The notes beneath the pieces were generated by a model. That model saw nothing but the letters and a program-made list of their open reading frames with translations. It ran no database searches and was not told the origin of the DNA. Made by a program: the position numbers and the translations under genes. Positions 24,601-35,384 of a DNA stretch of 64,000 bases are shown in pieces (positions within the stretch are counted from its first letter, which is position 1; each line of letters starts with the position of its first letter). Origin of the DNA: Aporrectodea caliginosa (taxonomy: Eukaryota > Annelida > Clitellata > Crassiclitellata > Lumbricidae); contig JACEVL010000209.1 in NCBI GenBank assembly GCA_020284085.1, positions 618,501-682,500 on the forward strand, in the 5' to 3' direction.

Positions 24601-27600
24601 AATCGAGTCAGACTCAAAAATTAATGAGTCTGACTAGGCCTATCATTCCTGTTGATTGTCCGAGTGAAGAGCAAGAACACCGTCGTGTAGGCCTATATAC
24701 TAAGAAGTGATCTATACACTGCACCAGGAAATGTGCCGGTGTCACGAAATAGAGTAATCCCCCTAAATGAGTATCCCCTTAGCGAAATGGAGTATCCGAC
24801 TTTCCGGTTTAGCTTGCATTATTGGAGGTTTCCAAGAGTATTCAGTCGTAGCCTATTGCTTGGATTTGGATGTAGGCCTACACATAAAAATTTTAAGTTG
24901 CATATCTTTAGTTTGTATACGTCGACCTTAACTTAATTTACTTCGTTTTTGGTTATTTTGACTGGATTTTCGTCTTGGCTATCGTGATGCGTTTGAGGAT
25001 GGGGGATAGAATTGTTTATCCCCCCCTGGATACTCTACACCGGTTTGTTCCATCAGAGGGATATGCTTCATGGGGGATAGAATATCACGGGAAACCGGCG
25101 TTTCCCTGGCTTGACATCTAGCATCATGCTCGGTACTGAAGCGTGATACCCATGCAAAGACAATTTCATGAACGTGGATCTCTTGCAGCAAACGGCTCGA
25201 TAATATAATGCCACAAACGTTGATTCAATGCGTGCTCAAGCGACATGCATTCGAGCGATTGTAAGCAACTATGACGAAGACAAAAAGCTTAAAATAGCCG
25301 CAGTCGCAGAAGTACTGAAGCTGATTGAATTAATTAATTAATTAATTAATTAGTTAATTAATTAATTAGTTAATTCATTCATTCATCGAACACTTATATA
25401 GCGCCCCTTTTAGAAAACTACTAGACCCAACTCCAACAAGGCTAAATCAGAGCAGTCTTAAGGCGAGAAAAGAACATGGGAGAGAAGGTCGTGGGAAAGA
25501 GGCAGAGCTCCAGAGGTAGGCCATTCCAGGTCGAGGGGCCCACCACCGAGAAAGCGCGTTTCTGCCTAATGGAGGTACGGGCAAAAGGGACAAGGAGGAG
25601 ACCCTTGTTTCGGATAGATAAGGAGCCTCTGGCACTAAGGACAGGGATACAGAACGCGTAAACAGAGGTAGGAGAAAGGCCTAGTAAGCAGCGCCAGACA
25701 ATGACAGCTATCCTATACGCAATCCGCTGCTCAGATGGGAGCCAGTGGAGAACGTCGCGCATGTAACTAGAGACATGGTCAAATTTTGGCATACGGCCGA
25801 TAGAGCGGGTAGTAAAACGCAAGATCCGATCCAAGCACCCCAGTCGACCAGCCGGGAGGCCAGCGTAGAGCGATCAACATTAGTCAAGTCTAGTTGTGAC
25901 GAAGGCATGAATAAGGGTGGAGGTAGTAGGTACCAGAGGCAGTGAGTGAGCGGGCGACAGTGCGGAAATGGCGCAATTGGTAGAAGCAGTTACGGCTAAG
26001 GAGGTTAATATGAGGAGCTTTCTAAGGTGAGCTCAAAGGTGAGGTCCAAGGTGACGTCAAGGTCGCACAACAGAGGAGACATTTAAACGGAGGAAGGCGG
26101 CAACGATGTCAGCCATGTCTAACCTAGCCAGTGGCTGGTGGGCGCCCAGAGAAACGAACGGGGTTTTACTGGAGTTAAGCCGCAGTCGGTTAGATGATAT
26201 CCAGACATCAAGCCTGATCAAGGGCTCCGATGTTCGAGCTCATAACCCGAGTAGTGGCAATGGTGTTAGAGGCAGAGCAGTGCAAGTAGGCCAGGACGGT
26301 GGCCGTCTTTAGCGCGCACGACAATTGCGCGCCGACAATTGCCTGGAAACCCAATTGACGTACGCGCAATTGTCGGCGCGCATTTGTCGGCGCGCAAATG
26401 TCGTGCGCGCTAATGACGGGGTGCCGGCCAGGACATCGTCTGCATATAGCTTGGCCAATGCAGCATAAAAAGCAAGAAGCGAAGCAAGGAAGTCGGAAGT
26501 GTAGATAAGGTAGAGGTGGAGTCCAAGACGGAGCCATGAGGTAACCCGTAGGGGGCGGTGACCCATGGGGAACTGGGTGACCCATGAGGAACTGGGTGAC
26601 CCATGAACCACACAGAAGGAGCGCTCCTGAGGAAGGATCTCAACCAGCAAAGGAAGGTTCCAGACAGGCCAAAAGATATTTGCAACCGTTCAAGAAAGTA
26701 TCTCATGATCCACAGCGTCAAATGCCGCGCCAACGTCAAAAAGTGCCAGTAGGCCTATAGTTTTAGGGCAGGTCTTGAAAGATTTGGCGCATGCTTCAGA
26801 TTGCTGTCACTGTCCCAATCACGAAAGCGAGCGATCATTTTCTGTTATTAAACATGTCAAATTATACCTGCGATCCACGATGTCGCACGATAGATTGCTC
26901 AACATTTCCATACTAGCGATTGAAAGGGAGTTGTCGGACGTACCAGCTGTGCACTGGGAAAAGTCATTGACAAATTCAGCGAGGGTGACAGAAGACTGAC
27001 TCTGCGCTATATATCACCAACAGTAGGTAAAGCTTGAACTTGCTCAAAACTGACTACAACTAGTAAACTAACTAGTATAATACACTACTACAGCAGTTGC
27101 CAGACATGAAAATACCGTTTTTCACCGGATGTGTGTCAAAACGCGCCTACAGGCATCTGGAACCTCCGGACTCCCGCTTCGAAGGGGTGCCACTTCGCGG
27201 ACACGTGGCAATGGTTGAGGACGCTGTGGGAAGAAAGGAAGGGGCTAGGAAAGGGTGGAGGGATGGGAAAGGAAGGGCGAGAGAAGGGAGTGCTATGGAA
27301 GAGGGTGAGGGAGGGACGAAGGTACAGGAAGGGAAGGGGATGGAGAAAATGGGAGGGGAGAAAGAGAAGGCCCCTCAAACCTGAAATGCTGGCGCCGCCA
27401 CTGACCTCCCTAAGCGAGGTTCTACAAAGGCGCTTTGTATATACCCAGAAGCATATACGCATACATACATTCATAAATGCTTACACCAGCCTATACGCAT
27501 TAATGCATGCCTAGTATTACATGCATAGATAGATTCAAGCATGCATATATGCATGCAAAAGTACATGCATACGTCGAAACGTGGCGTACCTGTAGCTTGA

Positions 27601-28127
27601 CAACTTTGAAGACCCGCAACCTACGAAATTACAAGAACAAACATAGCATTAAATACACCATACAAAATACACAAATATTTGTTATGCAATACTTCGTCTT
27701 GTTTCCACAAATTTAAAAAATCTATTTATGCTATGATACTCGTAACTCCTAATCTCAATAAAAATGTAAGGATCTAACCGACCTCAGCATGGTTACATCC
27801 CGTCACTACTGCACAGTTAGATGGGGTGTAGTGAAAGAATTCACAGGTCCTGGTATTCCTTCGGTAGTTGTAGTTAGTGCAGTCGGAGTCTTGAAGACAA
27901 TGCAAGGCACACAGAGCCCCAGGAGCCACGCAGGAATCCGAGGCTGATAACAACGGAGACAACTGGTCGAGAGGAATCACAAGCGATGGTTCATCGATTG
28001 CACAGGTCACTGCTCCGTTGTCATCGTGGGTTTTCTCAAACGCAACTACGACGTTTCTCCATAAACTTCCAAAGCTGGAATATATGAAGAAGAAAAGTAT
28101 ACATTGAACTTTCATGATTGCGATCAT
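15645..28127 (-). CDS. Secreted PAN - Ser/Thr linker - fibrinogen-related protein, copy B
   Basis: Predicted secreted 350-residue protein in three exons: 28127-27779, 17906-17724, 16165-15645, all phase 1 and compatible. Exon 1 begins with ATG and a hydrophobic signal (CILFFFIYSSFG), then a cysteine-rich PAN/apple-like module (residues about 66-116, with CALHC, TNYNY and CEFFHY). Exon 2 is a 60-codon Ser/Thr/Ala-rich linker. Exon 3 (about 179-350) resembles a fibrinogen C-terminal domain: YKYGFSDANGGYYIGNENIY, FSTKD at 281-285, CCC at 291-293, GGWWYPC at 302-308 and LNGAG at 319-323. It is shorter than a usual FReD (about 215 residues). The donor of exon 1 is GTTAGA, not optimal but shared with copy A. 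Such domains commonly bind glycans or acetylated ligands; binding here is inference. The first intron (17907-27778) is swollen by nested transposons. The exon assignment rests on order, phase and homology to copy A. Confidence 0.82.
16285..16849 (+). mobile_element. LINE 3' fragment
   Basis: A short frame (16299-16517) reads HKLLPSVFNDYFNITSD, YRTRQAESYRG and GPSVWNNIHVSTRHLP, a pattern of the C-terminus of LINE reverse transcriptases. An AT-rich 3' region and a (GAATT)n tail (16828-16849) follow. A 44-bp block is tandemly duplicated at about 16556-16643. Confidence 0.7.
17950..18298. repeat. Locally duplicated intron block
   Basis: About 80 bp (GTTTACTTCATAATAAGCCA, then ACCAACGGCAACGAAATC) at 17954-18030 recur at 18220-18298. 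The spacer holds a block homologous to copy A (18065-18110) and a truncated hAT-type MITE end (CAGCGGCGGCGCC at 18121). Confidence 0.75.
19087..20662 (+). mobile_element. Tc1/mariner-like element 1 (DD37D type), decayed
   Basis: Inverted ends CAGGGTGGGCCAATAGGAAT flanked by TA on both sides (19085-19086, 20663-20664). The transposase is spread over three frames: an N-terminal helix-turn-helix (from 19290, MVPLTEEDRILIRILRAEKG), a middle part with GISRSTVRRIAKHDL and WFTDEKIF, and a C-terminal part (19899-20312) with FQQDGAPAH and NSPDLNPVDYSIWG. By my count 37 residues separate the last two catalytic Asp. At least two frameshifts and an internal stop make it inactive. Confidence 0.93.
21133..21605. 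repeat. Second element related to the pogo-like palindrome
   Basis: Between the hAT coding relic (ending about 21132) and the palindrome lies a stretch starting TAGGGTGGGTAGG. It also carries the TTTGGGCACC / GGGCAG words seen in the palindrome (21150-21185 and 21515-21560). It does not fold onto itself clearly. Probably a diverged or truncated related element. Confidence 0.4.
21606..23584. mobile_element. Giant palindrome of a pogo/Tigger-like element
   Basis: About 830-870 bp from 21606 to roughly 22440 are repeated in inverted orientation from roughly 22710 to 23584, around a spacer of about 270 bp. Ends read ATTAGGGTA on each side, next to TA. The right arm (plus strand, from 22615) encodes part of a DDE_1 transposase (TAVCCMSAAGVDCQPFMIFP). 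After one frameshift comes a C-terminal cysteine motif (SQCPKCEKWMCDTCV, ending FRCGTC and stop near 23070). The left arm encodes the same part on the minus strand. Repeated GTGCCCAAAT / ATTTGGGCAC words are subterminal. It is inserted in the hAT relic at 18782-24258. Confidence 0.8.
24267..24490. repeat. Short tandem repeat, CATCGCTCATCCAACTTCTAG
   Basis: Three to four diverged units of CATCGCTCATCCAACTTCTA plus TTTTACTGTAATAA. The unit also precedes the hAT element at 18782 (ATTTTTCATCGCTCATCCAAC), so the element inserted in this array. Confidence 0.7.
25377..26745 (-). mobile_element. CR1-like LINE fragment with reverse transcriptase
   Basis: The minus strand reads FDVGAAFDAVDHEIL (RT motif A, about 26735-26690), FGLSGTFLCWL, LYLIYTSDF and LAKLYADDV (motif C YADD, about 26460-26435). 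Further pieces are WISSNRLRLNSSKT (about 26205) and, at 25834-25442, LHWLPSEQRIAYR and FSVVGPSTWNGLPLEL. Several frameshifts are present. The 3' end (GGGCGCTATATAAGTGTTCG) and an ATGA/ATTA-type tail run to 25325. A GC palindrome interrupts it at 26309-26413. Confidence 0.88.
26309..26413. mobile_element. GC-rich palindromic micro-element in LINE
   Basis: TTAGCGCGCACGACAATTGC on the left mirrors the right end (GTCGTGCGCGCTAA). Inner GCGCGCCGACAATTG words repeat in both arms. It is 105 bp in all, bounded by TTA and TAA. Very GC-rich against the AT-rich surroundings. Non-coding. Confidence 0.7.
26775..27005 (+). pseudogene. hAT transposase C-terminal relic
   Basis: A 75-codon frame containing SERSFSVIKHVKLYLRSTMS then HDRLLNISILAIERELSD, the dimerisation segment typical of ZMYM1-like hAT transposases. 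It ends with a stop near 26997. The rest of the transposase is absent; the LINE at 25377-26745 abuts its 5' side. Confidence 0.75.
27200..27401. mobile_element. hAT-type MITE right end, purine-rich
   Basis: Purine-rich body (GAAGGAAGGGGCTAGG and similar) ending CCTGAAATGCTGGCGCCGCCACTG, the same right end as the MITE at 15075-15240. Homology of copy B to copy A resumes directly after it (27413 against 9336). The left end was not found. Confidence 0.55.
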
Positions 28128-28535
28128 ACTATATATTAGGTCTACAGTCTACTGACGACTTCTGGAATAACTTCTTTATTAGTCGACCTATGCAGCCTTC
28201 GTTGCTTAATGAGGCTAACATCAAACTATGCAATTTATTTCAGTAAGAGAATAACAATATATCATCGATTGCCTCTAATAATGGTTGTCTTTATAAATGT
28301 TCCGCTCTTGTCTAAAAAACATTTCCTTAGACGAATCAATACATGCGCATAATAAGAACTGCGCGTAGTAGCCTAGTGCTGGAGAAAATGAGATGAAAAT
28401 GCATTTATCAACAAGTGCGCGTATTTTATGAAAGTCACAGAACAGGGACGCAGCCCTGTATATTATACATACATTAGTTATATAAATACAAGTACATATA
28501 TATATATACATGTAGGCCTATAGGCCTATATGCAG

Positions 28536-28680
28536 TGATCCTCCTGAACGAAAAAGAACCGGAACGCCCGCTTCAGGCGCCATGTTAATGTAGACATTTT
28601 TACTGGTATATATACTGCGTTCCGGTCGTCATCAAAAAACCGGAACGCCATTCCGGTGCGTTCGTTCGGTCCCAACCGAT
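28536..28680. repeat. Insertion in copy B with GGAACGCC inverted words
   Basis: Absent from the corresponding place in block A (about 10440-10465). It contains GAACCGGAACGCC, CGTTCCGGT and GGAACGCCATTCCGG, which pair with each other. Possibly a MITE. Confidence 0.5.
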
Positions 28681-28917
28681 AATACCTGTATATATGTATA
28701 TATACAGTTGCATCCGGCGTGTTTTAACGAAATGAATTCATTGGAGTGTATCAGTTTTACGCCGTCTGGTTATTCTGGCGTTATGTTATGTTCACTTGCT
28801 TCTCTGTGGATAATTAAAGGTAGATTGGACTTTGATGTCTGGTCTTGCGTGGCTTTGTTATTCTTGCCGTTCTCTCGACCAATCAATGGTTTTATCCCTT
28901 CGAGGATAACTTGTTAT

Positions 28918-29412
28918 TATACCCCCAAGCCGCCGCCATAGCCGCCGTGCCGCCGAATTTTGTCCAAGCCGATTAGCCTCCGGAAATTTTACGGCTTAGC
29001 CGAAAAACCGCCGAGAATGTTTTTACGGCTAGCCGCCGGAAACATATTCAGCTAATTCAGCTAGAACACGCCCAAAACTGTGATTGTAAAGTTTTCCCGC
29101 TGGTTTCAAAGAGTTATGACTTTGTAGATTACCGTACAAGTTCGGACTTATTGAAACTGTACTGTTTCAAATGACTTTTTGTGTGCCACTATTGTTCGTT
29201 TTTATGGCATTGTAGCAGATGTCCTAATGTCTAATTAATTGGCTTTTTGAAACTCTATAGTCGATACACGTTTTGAACGAACTATGTTTCAAGCCGTATT
29301 TTTTACGGCTAGCCGAAAAAGGTAGTTTACGTCATTTTACGGCTAGCCGAAAAGCCGCAGTAAATTTTCTCAAGCCAGCCGTTAACCCAAAAAATTGCGG
29401 CTTGGGGGTATG
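28918..29412. mobile_element. MITE with (T/C)ATACCCCCAAGCCG ends
   Basis: A 495-bp element with terminal TATACCCCCAAGCCGC and inverted GCGGCTTGGGGGTATG. The 8-bp duplication CTTGTTAT is at 28910-28917 and 29413-29420. It is rich in GGCTAGCCG-type words. Copy A of the duplicated block (near 10648) lacks it, so insertion followed the duplication or was lost there. The superfamily is unclear; 8-bp duplications suggest hAT or P-like. Confidence 0.88.
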
Positions 29413-29581
29413 CTTGTTATATTTAACCAGTTATGTTCACTTGTTTCTCTTCAAGAGATTTGCTGGTTTTGTCGTCTCGTGACTCGTGAGACTGACCTCT
29501 ATTTTGGTTATGTCAGATACGTTGCATGTACATAATGCCTTTTTGGAAATTAAAGTCGTAACCTAAAAGGGTTGGTTAATA

Positions 29582-30385
29582 TCATAGAGATGTATAATAT
29601 ATAAATATATCACTGGAGAGAGTGTCTTATGTTGAAGTTGCCGATCAAAACGGCCTTGACCCTTAAGTCGCTCAAAATGGCGAAACGATCGAAGTAAAAT
29701 TGTGTAGCGTTTGGATGTAGCAATTTATTGACGCCCGAAAACAAGGCCGCTGGAATATTATTTAATCGATAAGTTGTTATTTTGTGTCTGTTGTACATTT
29801 TGCAAGGTGTAATCTTCGAGAAACAATTAAACAGTCTCGCTTATGCTTGACTGCGTCCATGAATTTCAACCAATCAAAACGCGTCATTTCAATTCCCATT
29901 AACTGCCGAACTCTCGGTAATATATAGCTATGGCCCTAACCGTCGATATCAATATTAAAAATTTCAAACTCCTTTTCTCCATATTACACAACCCCAAGCA
30001 TGTACTTCACCAACTCCTACCTCCACTCCGACCCCTCTCATCTCACCAATTTAGACCTAGAGCACACAACTATACTCTCCCACCCAAGAACAACTCTCAA
30101 TTTATTCCCAGATCATTATATAAAAATATTTACTAGTTTATTCTAAAATGTTCTATGAACTTTAATTATTCTTTATGACTCATGTTAGCATGTCTGCGTT
30201 TTTGTCAGATTGTTTTCTCAATTAAACGAATATATATACTAAGGCCTATTCTTTAGTTCATTTAGAATGCCTCGCCAGGGGTCAAGGTCGCTTAGCTAAT
30301 GTGGCTTCACAGCTGTGTGAAGGGAAGATACGTCATACTCTCTCTAGTGCTTATAATATTTGGTTTATATTATTCTACACAGGCA
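29582..30385 (+). mobile_element. Insertion in copy B with a THAP-like fragment
   Basis: The paralogous block A reads straight through (near 10822) where B carries about 800 extra bases. Within it, 29677-29765 reads MAKRSK, a stop, then NCVAFGCSNLLTPENKAAGI, resembling the start of a THAP zinc finger (C..C spacing) as used by P-element-like transposases. No other coding part or ends were resolved. Confidence 0.45.
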
Positions 30386-31342
30386 ACTTATAACTAGTAT
30401 ATAATTTTAAATGTAAGTGAGCATTGCACAAGCGTGCAATTATGTTTAAGAGTAGCCTACTGGCAAACGTTCGTAGACCTACTCGGCCCTGAATCATTGT
30501 TCTCATCAGCTACAATGAAACTGATCGCTTGGTTGATCATTGGATCTAAGGCCTATTCTTTAGTTCATAAAATGTCTGTATCTCTCAGAAATCAATACCT
30601 TAGCATAATAGGAAGCTTTTCACTCATGACTGAAATAATGTCTCCCCCGGAGACTCTGACATGGAACAAAGTCTCGAATCCCCTATTAAAATAGAATCTC
30701 CCCATCTACGTCATAAAGTACTCTTCCCTACTAAAATCGCCCTCTATTTCGGTTGCTTTTATATAGCCTATATATAGGCCTAATTCTGAATATTTAATGT
30801 GCATTTTCTTAAATAAATGACTGTTATGTTTATTAGTTGAATTGAGCATGAAATAAACGACATTAAATCATAAAATTATTACATAAATGTTGTATAGCAG
30901 TATTAGCCTATGCAGCATGTAATAACACCACTAGGATGTCGGGCGCGCTTAAGCCAATAAAACGAAGGTGAGAGATTATACACATTATTTCAGGGCCGTA
31001 AATCCTGGGGAGGGAAAGGAGGGAATTCCCTCCCCACTTTTAAGCCTGGGGAGGGAATGTGAAGGAATTCCCTCCCCACTAATTGTCTAAGCTGCAACAT
31101 AAATATTAGGGTCACAACTGCCAAGTCTTGTAGGATGATTTATTGAGGGAACATGGCTACTGCAGCAGGAGAGAGTCGGATTGAAAGCTACAACAGGTGT
31201 GAAAGATAGATTTCCTTCTTAAGCCAAAGCTGGCAGAACTTATGTTGTGACAAGCGGTCAAGCGCAACGCATCATCCTACACGACACGGCAGAGAGTTTT
31301 CGGAGACAGGGCGACAAATTATGAAGGCAGCTGTGATATATA

Positions 31343-31379
<37 letters not shown>

Positions 31380-31637
31380 TATTCAAATTGTGAACTTTCA
31401 GGGTGGGAGGAGAACCACAGACTAGATCAGTTCATCTCGAGACCTCGTCACTGAATTCGGATGTACAGAGGATTATAAATAATTTTCAATAAATAAAATT
31501 GATAAATAAAGTGCTGCAGTGTCTAGCGGATCGCCTTGAAATCATTTAAACAGTGTTATCTGTCGTTTTCCAAGTCATCAGCTGGAAGCTGTGCTGGTAA
31601 GTAGGCCTACAACTAAACGGTGCAAGTGCACAATATA

Positions 31638-33066
31638 CCGGGTGGGCCATTAAAAATGAGAACATCGGGTTCAATCGTGTTTAATACAGTATCGGATTGT
31701 GTTTTGAGCAAAGCTTGAGGGTACGTACCATACGTATTCTATTTTTTGAAAGGTACGTACGTTTTTTAACGTACCCTATTTTAGGGTACGTAATAGGGTA
31801 CGTAAACAATACAAAAATACGTTAACCACGTCATTGCTCATTATAAGAATGTTCAATTTAATTTAGGCAAACAGTAACAACCCAGTATACAGCGTAGTAA
31901 ATTGCTGCAATGCTATATTGTAGGTCTATGTTTATCCAGCATACATTGCACTTATTGCACTAATGTAAAATTATACGTAGGCTATGGGTCGCCGAGTAAA
32001 CCATAAATAAATCTTCGTGTATGATACGTACCATACGCGTATTCTATTTTTGAAAGGTACGTACGTATTTTAACGTATTCTATTTTAGGGTACGCGTACC
32101 CTCGAGCTCTGGTTTTGAGTAAATCTTAAACACGTACATTATTCTGTGATGAACTTACTTACCAAATCAAGCCAGTTCGACGTATTGCGGAGAAAGATTT
32201 ACAACTTAAAACGAACAATTGTGGGATGAGGCAGCTGATATTGAAGGCTGTAAATTAAAACGCCTGCAACAAAGTCAGCAGCTAGTTGAAATGTTTCCTA
32301 ACGAGAGAAAAGCACGAAGCGCGTTCACAGATGAAAAGACTTTTACAGTTGCCACACAAGTTAATTCTCAAAGTGATCGTGCTTAGTCCAATGTAAGAAA
32401 AAAAGCAAATTCCAGCAACAAGACTCGTATGCGAACGTGTACATTTCAGCCGCAGCATCATGGTTTCAGCAGTCGAAGACCCCAAGATCTTTGGTTTCGG
32501 TCGGTGTGTCTCGGATGGAAAAAACCAATGTAGTGTTTGTTGGACCCGAAGTCAAAGTAAACAGTAAATACTATTGTGATCACGTTCTAGAAAGAAGTTT
32601 ACTTCCTAAGCTTGCAAGATGTAATCGTCACAATTGGACGTTGCAGCAGGGCGGAGCTCCTTCACACACAGCAAGAAGCACTCAACTTCCATCATCAGGA
32701 GAAGCCTGGAGAACCTTCATCGAATCAGACAAGTGGCCTCCAAATAGCCCAGACCTAAACCCAGTAGACTGCTGTTTGGGGTGCCCTTAAAAAAATCTAC
32801 CTTCGTCGTAAATTTACAACAATCGAACAACTGAAGTTAGCCATTGTTGATGAGTGGCGAAAAATGTCCCAGAGATTTAAAGACCGGAGCATCATTATAA
32901 CGATCGCGTGGCACAGACGTTTAGGAGAAATTGTTGAAAACCCAGGCGGAAACATAGAATATAACATTTAGCAACAAGTTACTTGCATTCTGAACAGAAA
33001 AAAGATATTAATTAAATAAATAATTAAGATTGAACGCGATGTTCTCATTTTTAATGGCCCACCCTG
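31638..33066 (+). mobile_element. Tc1/mariner-like element 2, decayed
   Basis: Inverted ends C(A/C)GGGTGGGCCATTAAAAA with TA on both sides (31636-31637, 33067-33068). Transposase remnants on the plus strand include a FTDEKTFTVATQV segment near 32330. The 32437-32790 frame holds PEVKVNSKYYCDHVLERSLL, LQQGGAPSHTARS (the catalytic Asp of the usual QDGAPSH is replaced by Gly) and WPPNSPDLNPVD. Stops and shifts break it. It is a relative of the element at 19087-20662, nested in the hAT-like element 30991-34266. Confidence 0.9.
31709..32111. mobile_element. hAT-type MITE inside mariner 2
   Basis: A 403-bp insertion with ends CAAAGCTTGAGGGTACG and, inverted, CAGAGCTCGAGGGTACG. It is flanked by the 8-bp duplication GTTTTGAG (31701-31708 and 32112-32119). 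Subterminal repeats of GGTACGTAC and TAGGGTACG are abundant. No coding capacity. Confidence 0.88.
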
Positions 33067-33154
33067 TATTTTAACTGTTGAGACTGCATTTCACATTTAT
33101 TAACAATTAACCATAGGCTCAAAGCCTAAATCTGTGCATCAGAAAAATTGACAA

Positions 33155-33766
33155 AATTCGTACCCCTAGAACTTTATAGCTCTATGTCCACTTTTTGCGA
33201 AACGGAGAAAAACGATTTTTAAGATTTGCTGACGAAAATCTTTTGCTCTGTTTCATTACTGGCAATTAAATTAAACTTTTTGGAAAACAAAGTTTTCCCT
33301 TAGTATGATTATATTTGTATTTCGATCATAATGTAAACCGATTATGAGTAATTTGGCTATATATGGCAGGGGTGACTGCTGTAATATGGACATAGCACAG
33401 TATAATTCTTTTTCAGACCTCACTCGAACACGGTTATAAGTCCAGTCACGTGTTAAGATCTCTCACTGCTATTGGCTATGGACATAGCACCGTATAATTT
33501 TTTCAGACCTCACTCGAACACGGTTATATCTCCAATTCACGTGATACAAAATTAATGATTCTATTGATGACTGAAAGCTTTGAGACACTGTCCAAATTTG
33601 TGGACATAGAGCTTTATAGCACTCACAGATTGAGCTAAAGAAAGCGTCTCCAGTTAAGCTAGACTGTTCAGGACATAGCCCCTGTCATCCCGGTAACGGA
33701 TATAGCGTTAGGTTGATTTTTCAAAAAAAGTGGACATAGAGCCTTATAGTTCTAGGGGTACGAATT
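33155..33766. mobile_element. MITE with about 35-bp inverted ends
   Basis: AATTCGTACCCCTAGAACT at 33155 recurs inverted at the right end (33766), and the match continues into CTCTATGTCCACTTTTT. Internally GGACATAGC(A)CCGTATAAT and TTTCAGACCTCACTCGAAC are directly repeated (about 33390-33440 and 33480-33530). Non-coding; inside the hAT-like element 30991-34266. Confidence 0.75.
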
Positions 33767-34274
33767 AGCATTATAGGTGTGAATTTTATTTTCTTCCACA
33801 AAGAAATCCTTATTGGTCTCAGTTTGTACTTGTAATGGCAATCGTAGTTGCAATCTCGAGATATCTTCATCGCCAATGGTACAAAAGCTATGTCGCGGAA
33901 CCAGCTTATTCACAGGCGCTCAGTCAAAACCAAATACATGTAAACAACATCGACAGGTAGGCAGAGGATCAAGAAAATGACAAAATGACAAAAATATTGT
34001 TATACATTATATCGGAATAATGTAAGACTTTTAATTTTATCCGCCTTAGGTCTGTAGGCCTATACTTGGTTGAGGTTGGCTGACAACTTTTACACACTTT
34101 ACGGGCCACTGGAGAGCGAAACCAAGAGAGCGAGATCGAGACAGTGTGTGTGTGTGTGTGTACGTGTGTACGTGTGTGTGTGTGTGTGTTTGTGGGGGGT
34201 GAAGTATACACACTTCCGAAGGAGCAATTTTCCCTCCCCACTTGTCGAAACAGATTTACGGCCCTGCATTATTT

Positions 34275-35384
34275 TATAATGAAGAAAATGGCTCTAACTG
34301 AAGTAAAATCCCTGAACATTCACTGGTGCTAGTTGGCACTGGTTTGTGAAACGATTCTGTGATCAGTAATCCCTCTCCCGCACACTAATTGATGCTGTAT
34401 TCATGATGCCAGCTAGCGCAAACGTAGCTTCACGCTCATTATTAGAAAGGGCTAAACCTACCACTGAAATTAATATAGGTCTAGCCTATTGGATAATGGT
34501 CGTTCAACGGTTCAACATTATTAGCGTCGGGTGTATCAGGGCAGCTTATTAGCTATACAAGGTTAAGGAGTCAGAAACAATGCATGGGAATAACTATAGC
34601 CTAACTGTACTGGCTTCCTGATACGAGCTATAGAACTGGCTTCTATGATTCTTGATGCGGATTAGATCTGTACCCTTCAACCGTTAGCCTATCAATCAAC
34701 TGATATGAGTTTGCGTTTGATACTTATGATGCGGATTAGGCCTATCATTCATCCATTCACCTGACTAGCATATTAGTTGTTTATTATTGTTAGCTGGTGT
34801 CAGCTAGGTTATTACTAGAGAAGTCATAACCAGCTGTTATTGAAGTACTGGTTTCCATATATATTGAGCTTGACCTTGTGTTTCTGGCAATCATAGATGA
34901 AGATTAGGCATGCCTTTCGCAGAATTATGGGCATTACCCATTAAAAATCGCAGCTAAACCAAGGCTATTATATCGATAGGCTAATAGGCCTATCAATTAA
35001 AGAAAATAGAGCATTGCAGTCCATGAAGCCAGATCAGTCTGGAGATAGATACTAATGAAGCTTTTGTCGAACCACGGAATTATTCGGCTTAAAATGGAAT
35101 TTGGGCACGGAGGTCGACTATAATGTGCTGCGACCAATGGCTTCCACCCCCCTTACGCCTATGAAGCATTCCCCCTCGTGTCATCAGATTGGTCCCCGTG
35201 ATGACGGCCCGATGGTCTACTGTCGACGCAAGAGAAAATCTCCATTATGGAAATTTGAAGACAAAATTTTGCTGTTAGATTCTTTAAATTTTGGTCCACA
35301 AATCAAGCGACATAATGCATTATAAAATATGAAGGCTTGTAGGACCACACAGACGGAGGCATAACGCCATATATAGCGGCCAGA
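34275..35384. other. Intergenic, nothing recognised
   Basis: AT-rich sequence with several TAGGCCTA words and one short frame (35101-35325) without a recognisable domain. Confidence 0.5.

Larger units (their letters stand above)
27413..30610. repeat. Duplicated block, copy B (exon 1 and upstream)
   Basis: Partner of 9336-11060, longer by the insertions at 28536-28680, 28918-29412 and 29582-30385. Confidence 0.85.
30991..34266. mobile_element. hAT-like element (3.3 kb) with nested insertions
   Basis: Ends are CAGGGCCGTAAAT and its inverted copy (ATTTACGGCCCTG). The 8-bp duplication CATTATTT sits at 30983-30990 and 34267-34274. Subterminal GGGGAGGGAAxxTCCCTCCCC motifs are present on both sides. 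No hAT transposase was recognised. A mariner-like element, a hAT-type MITE, another MITE, a TA repeat (about 31340-31375) and a GT repeat (34144-34190) lie inside. Confidence 0.88.

Noticed and set aside
34144..34190. GT-rich stretch as a possible regulatory Z-DNA site
   Set aside because: Simple GT microsatellite inside a transposon; nothing ties it to a gene.
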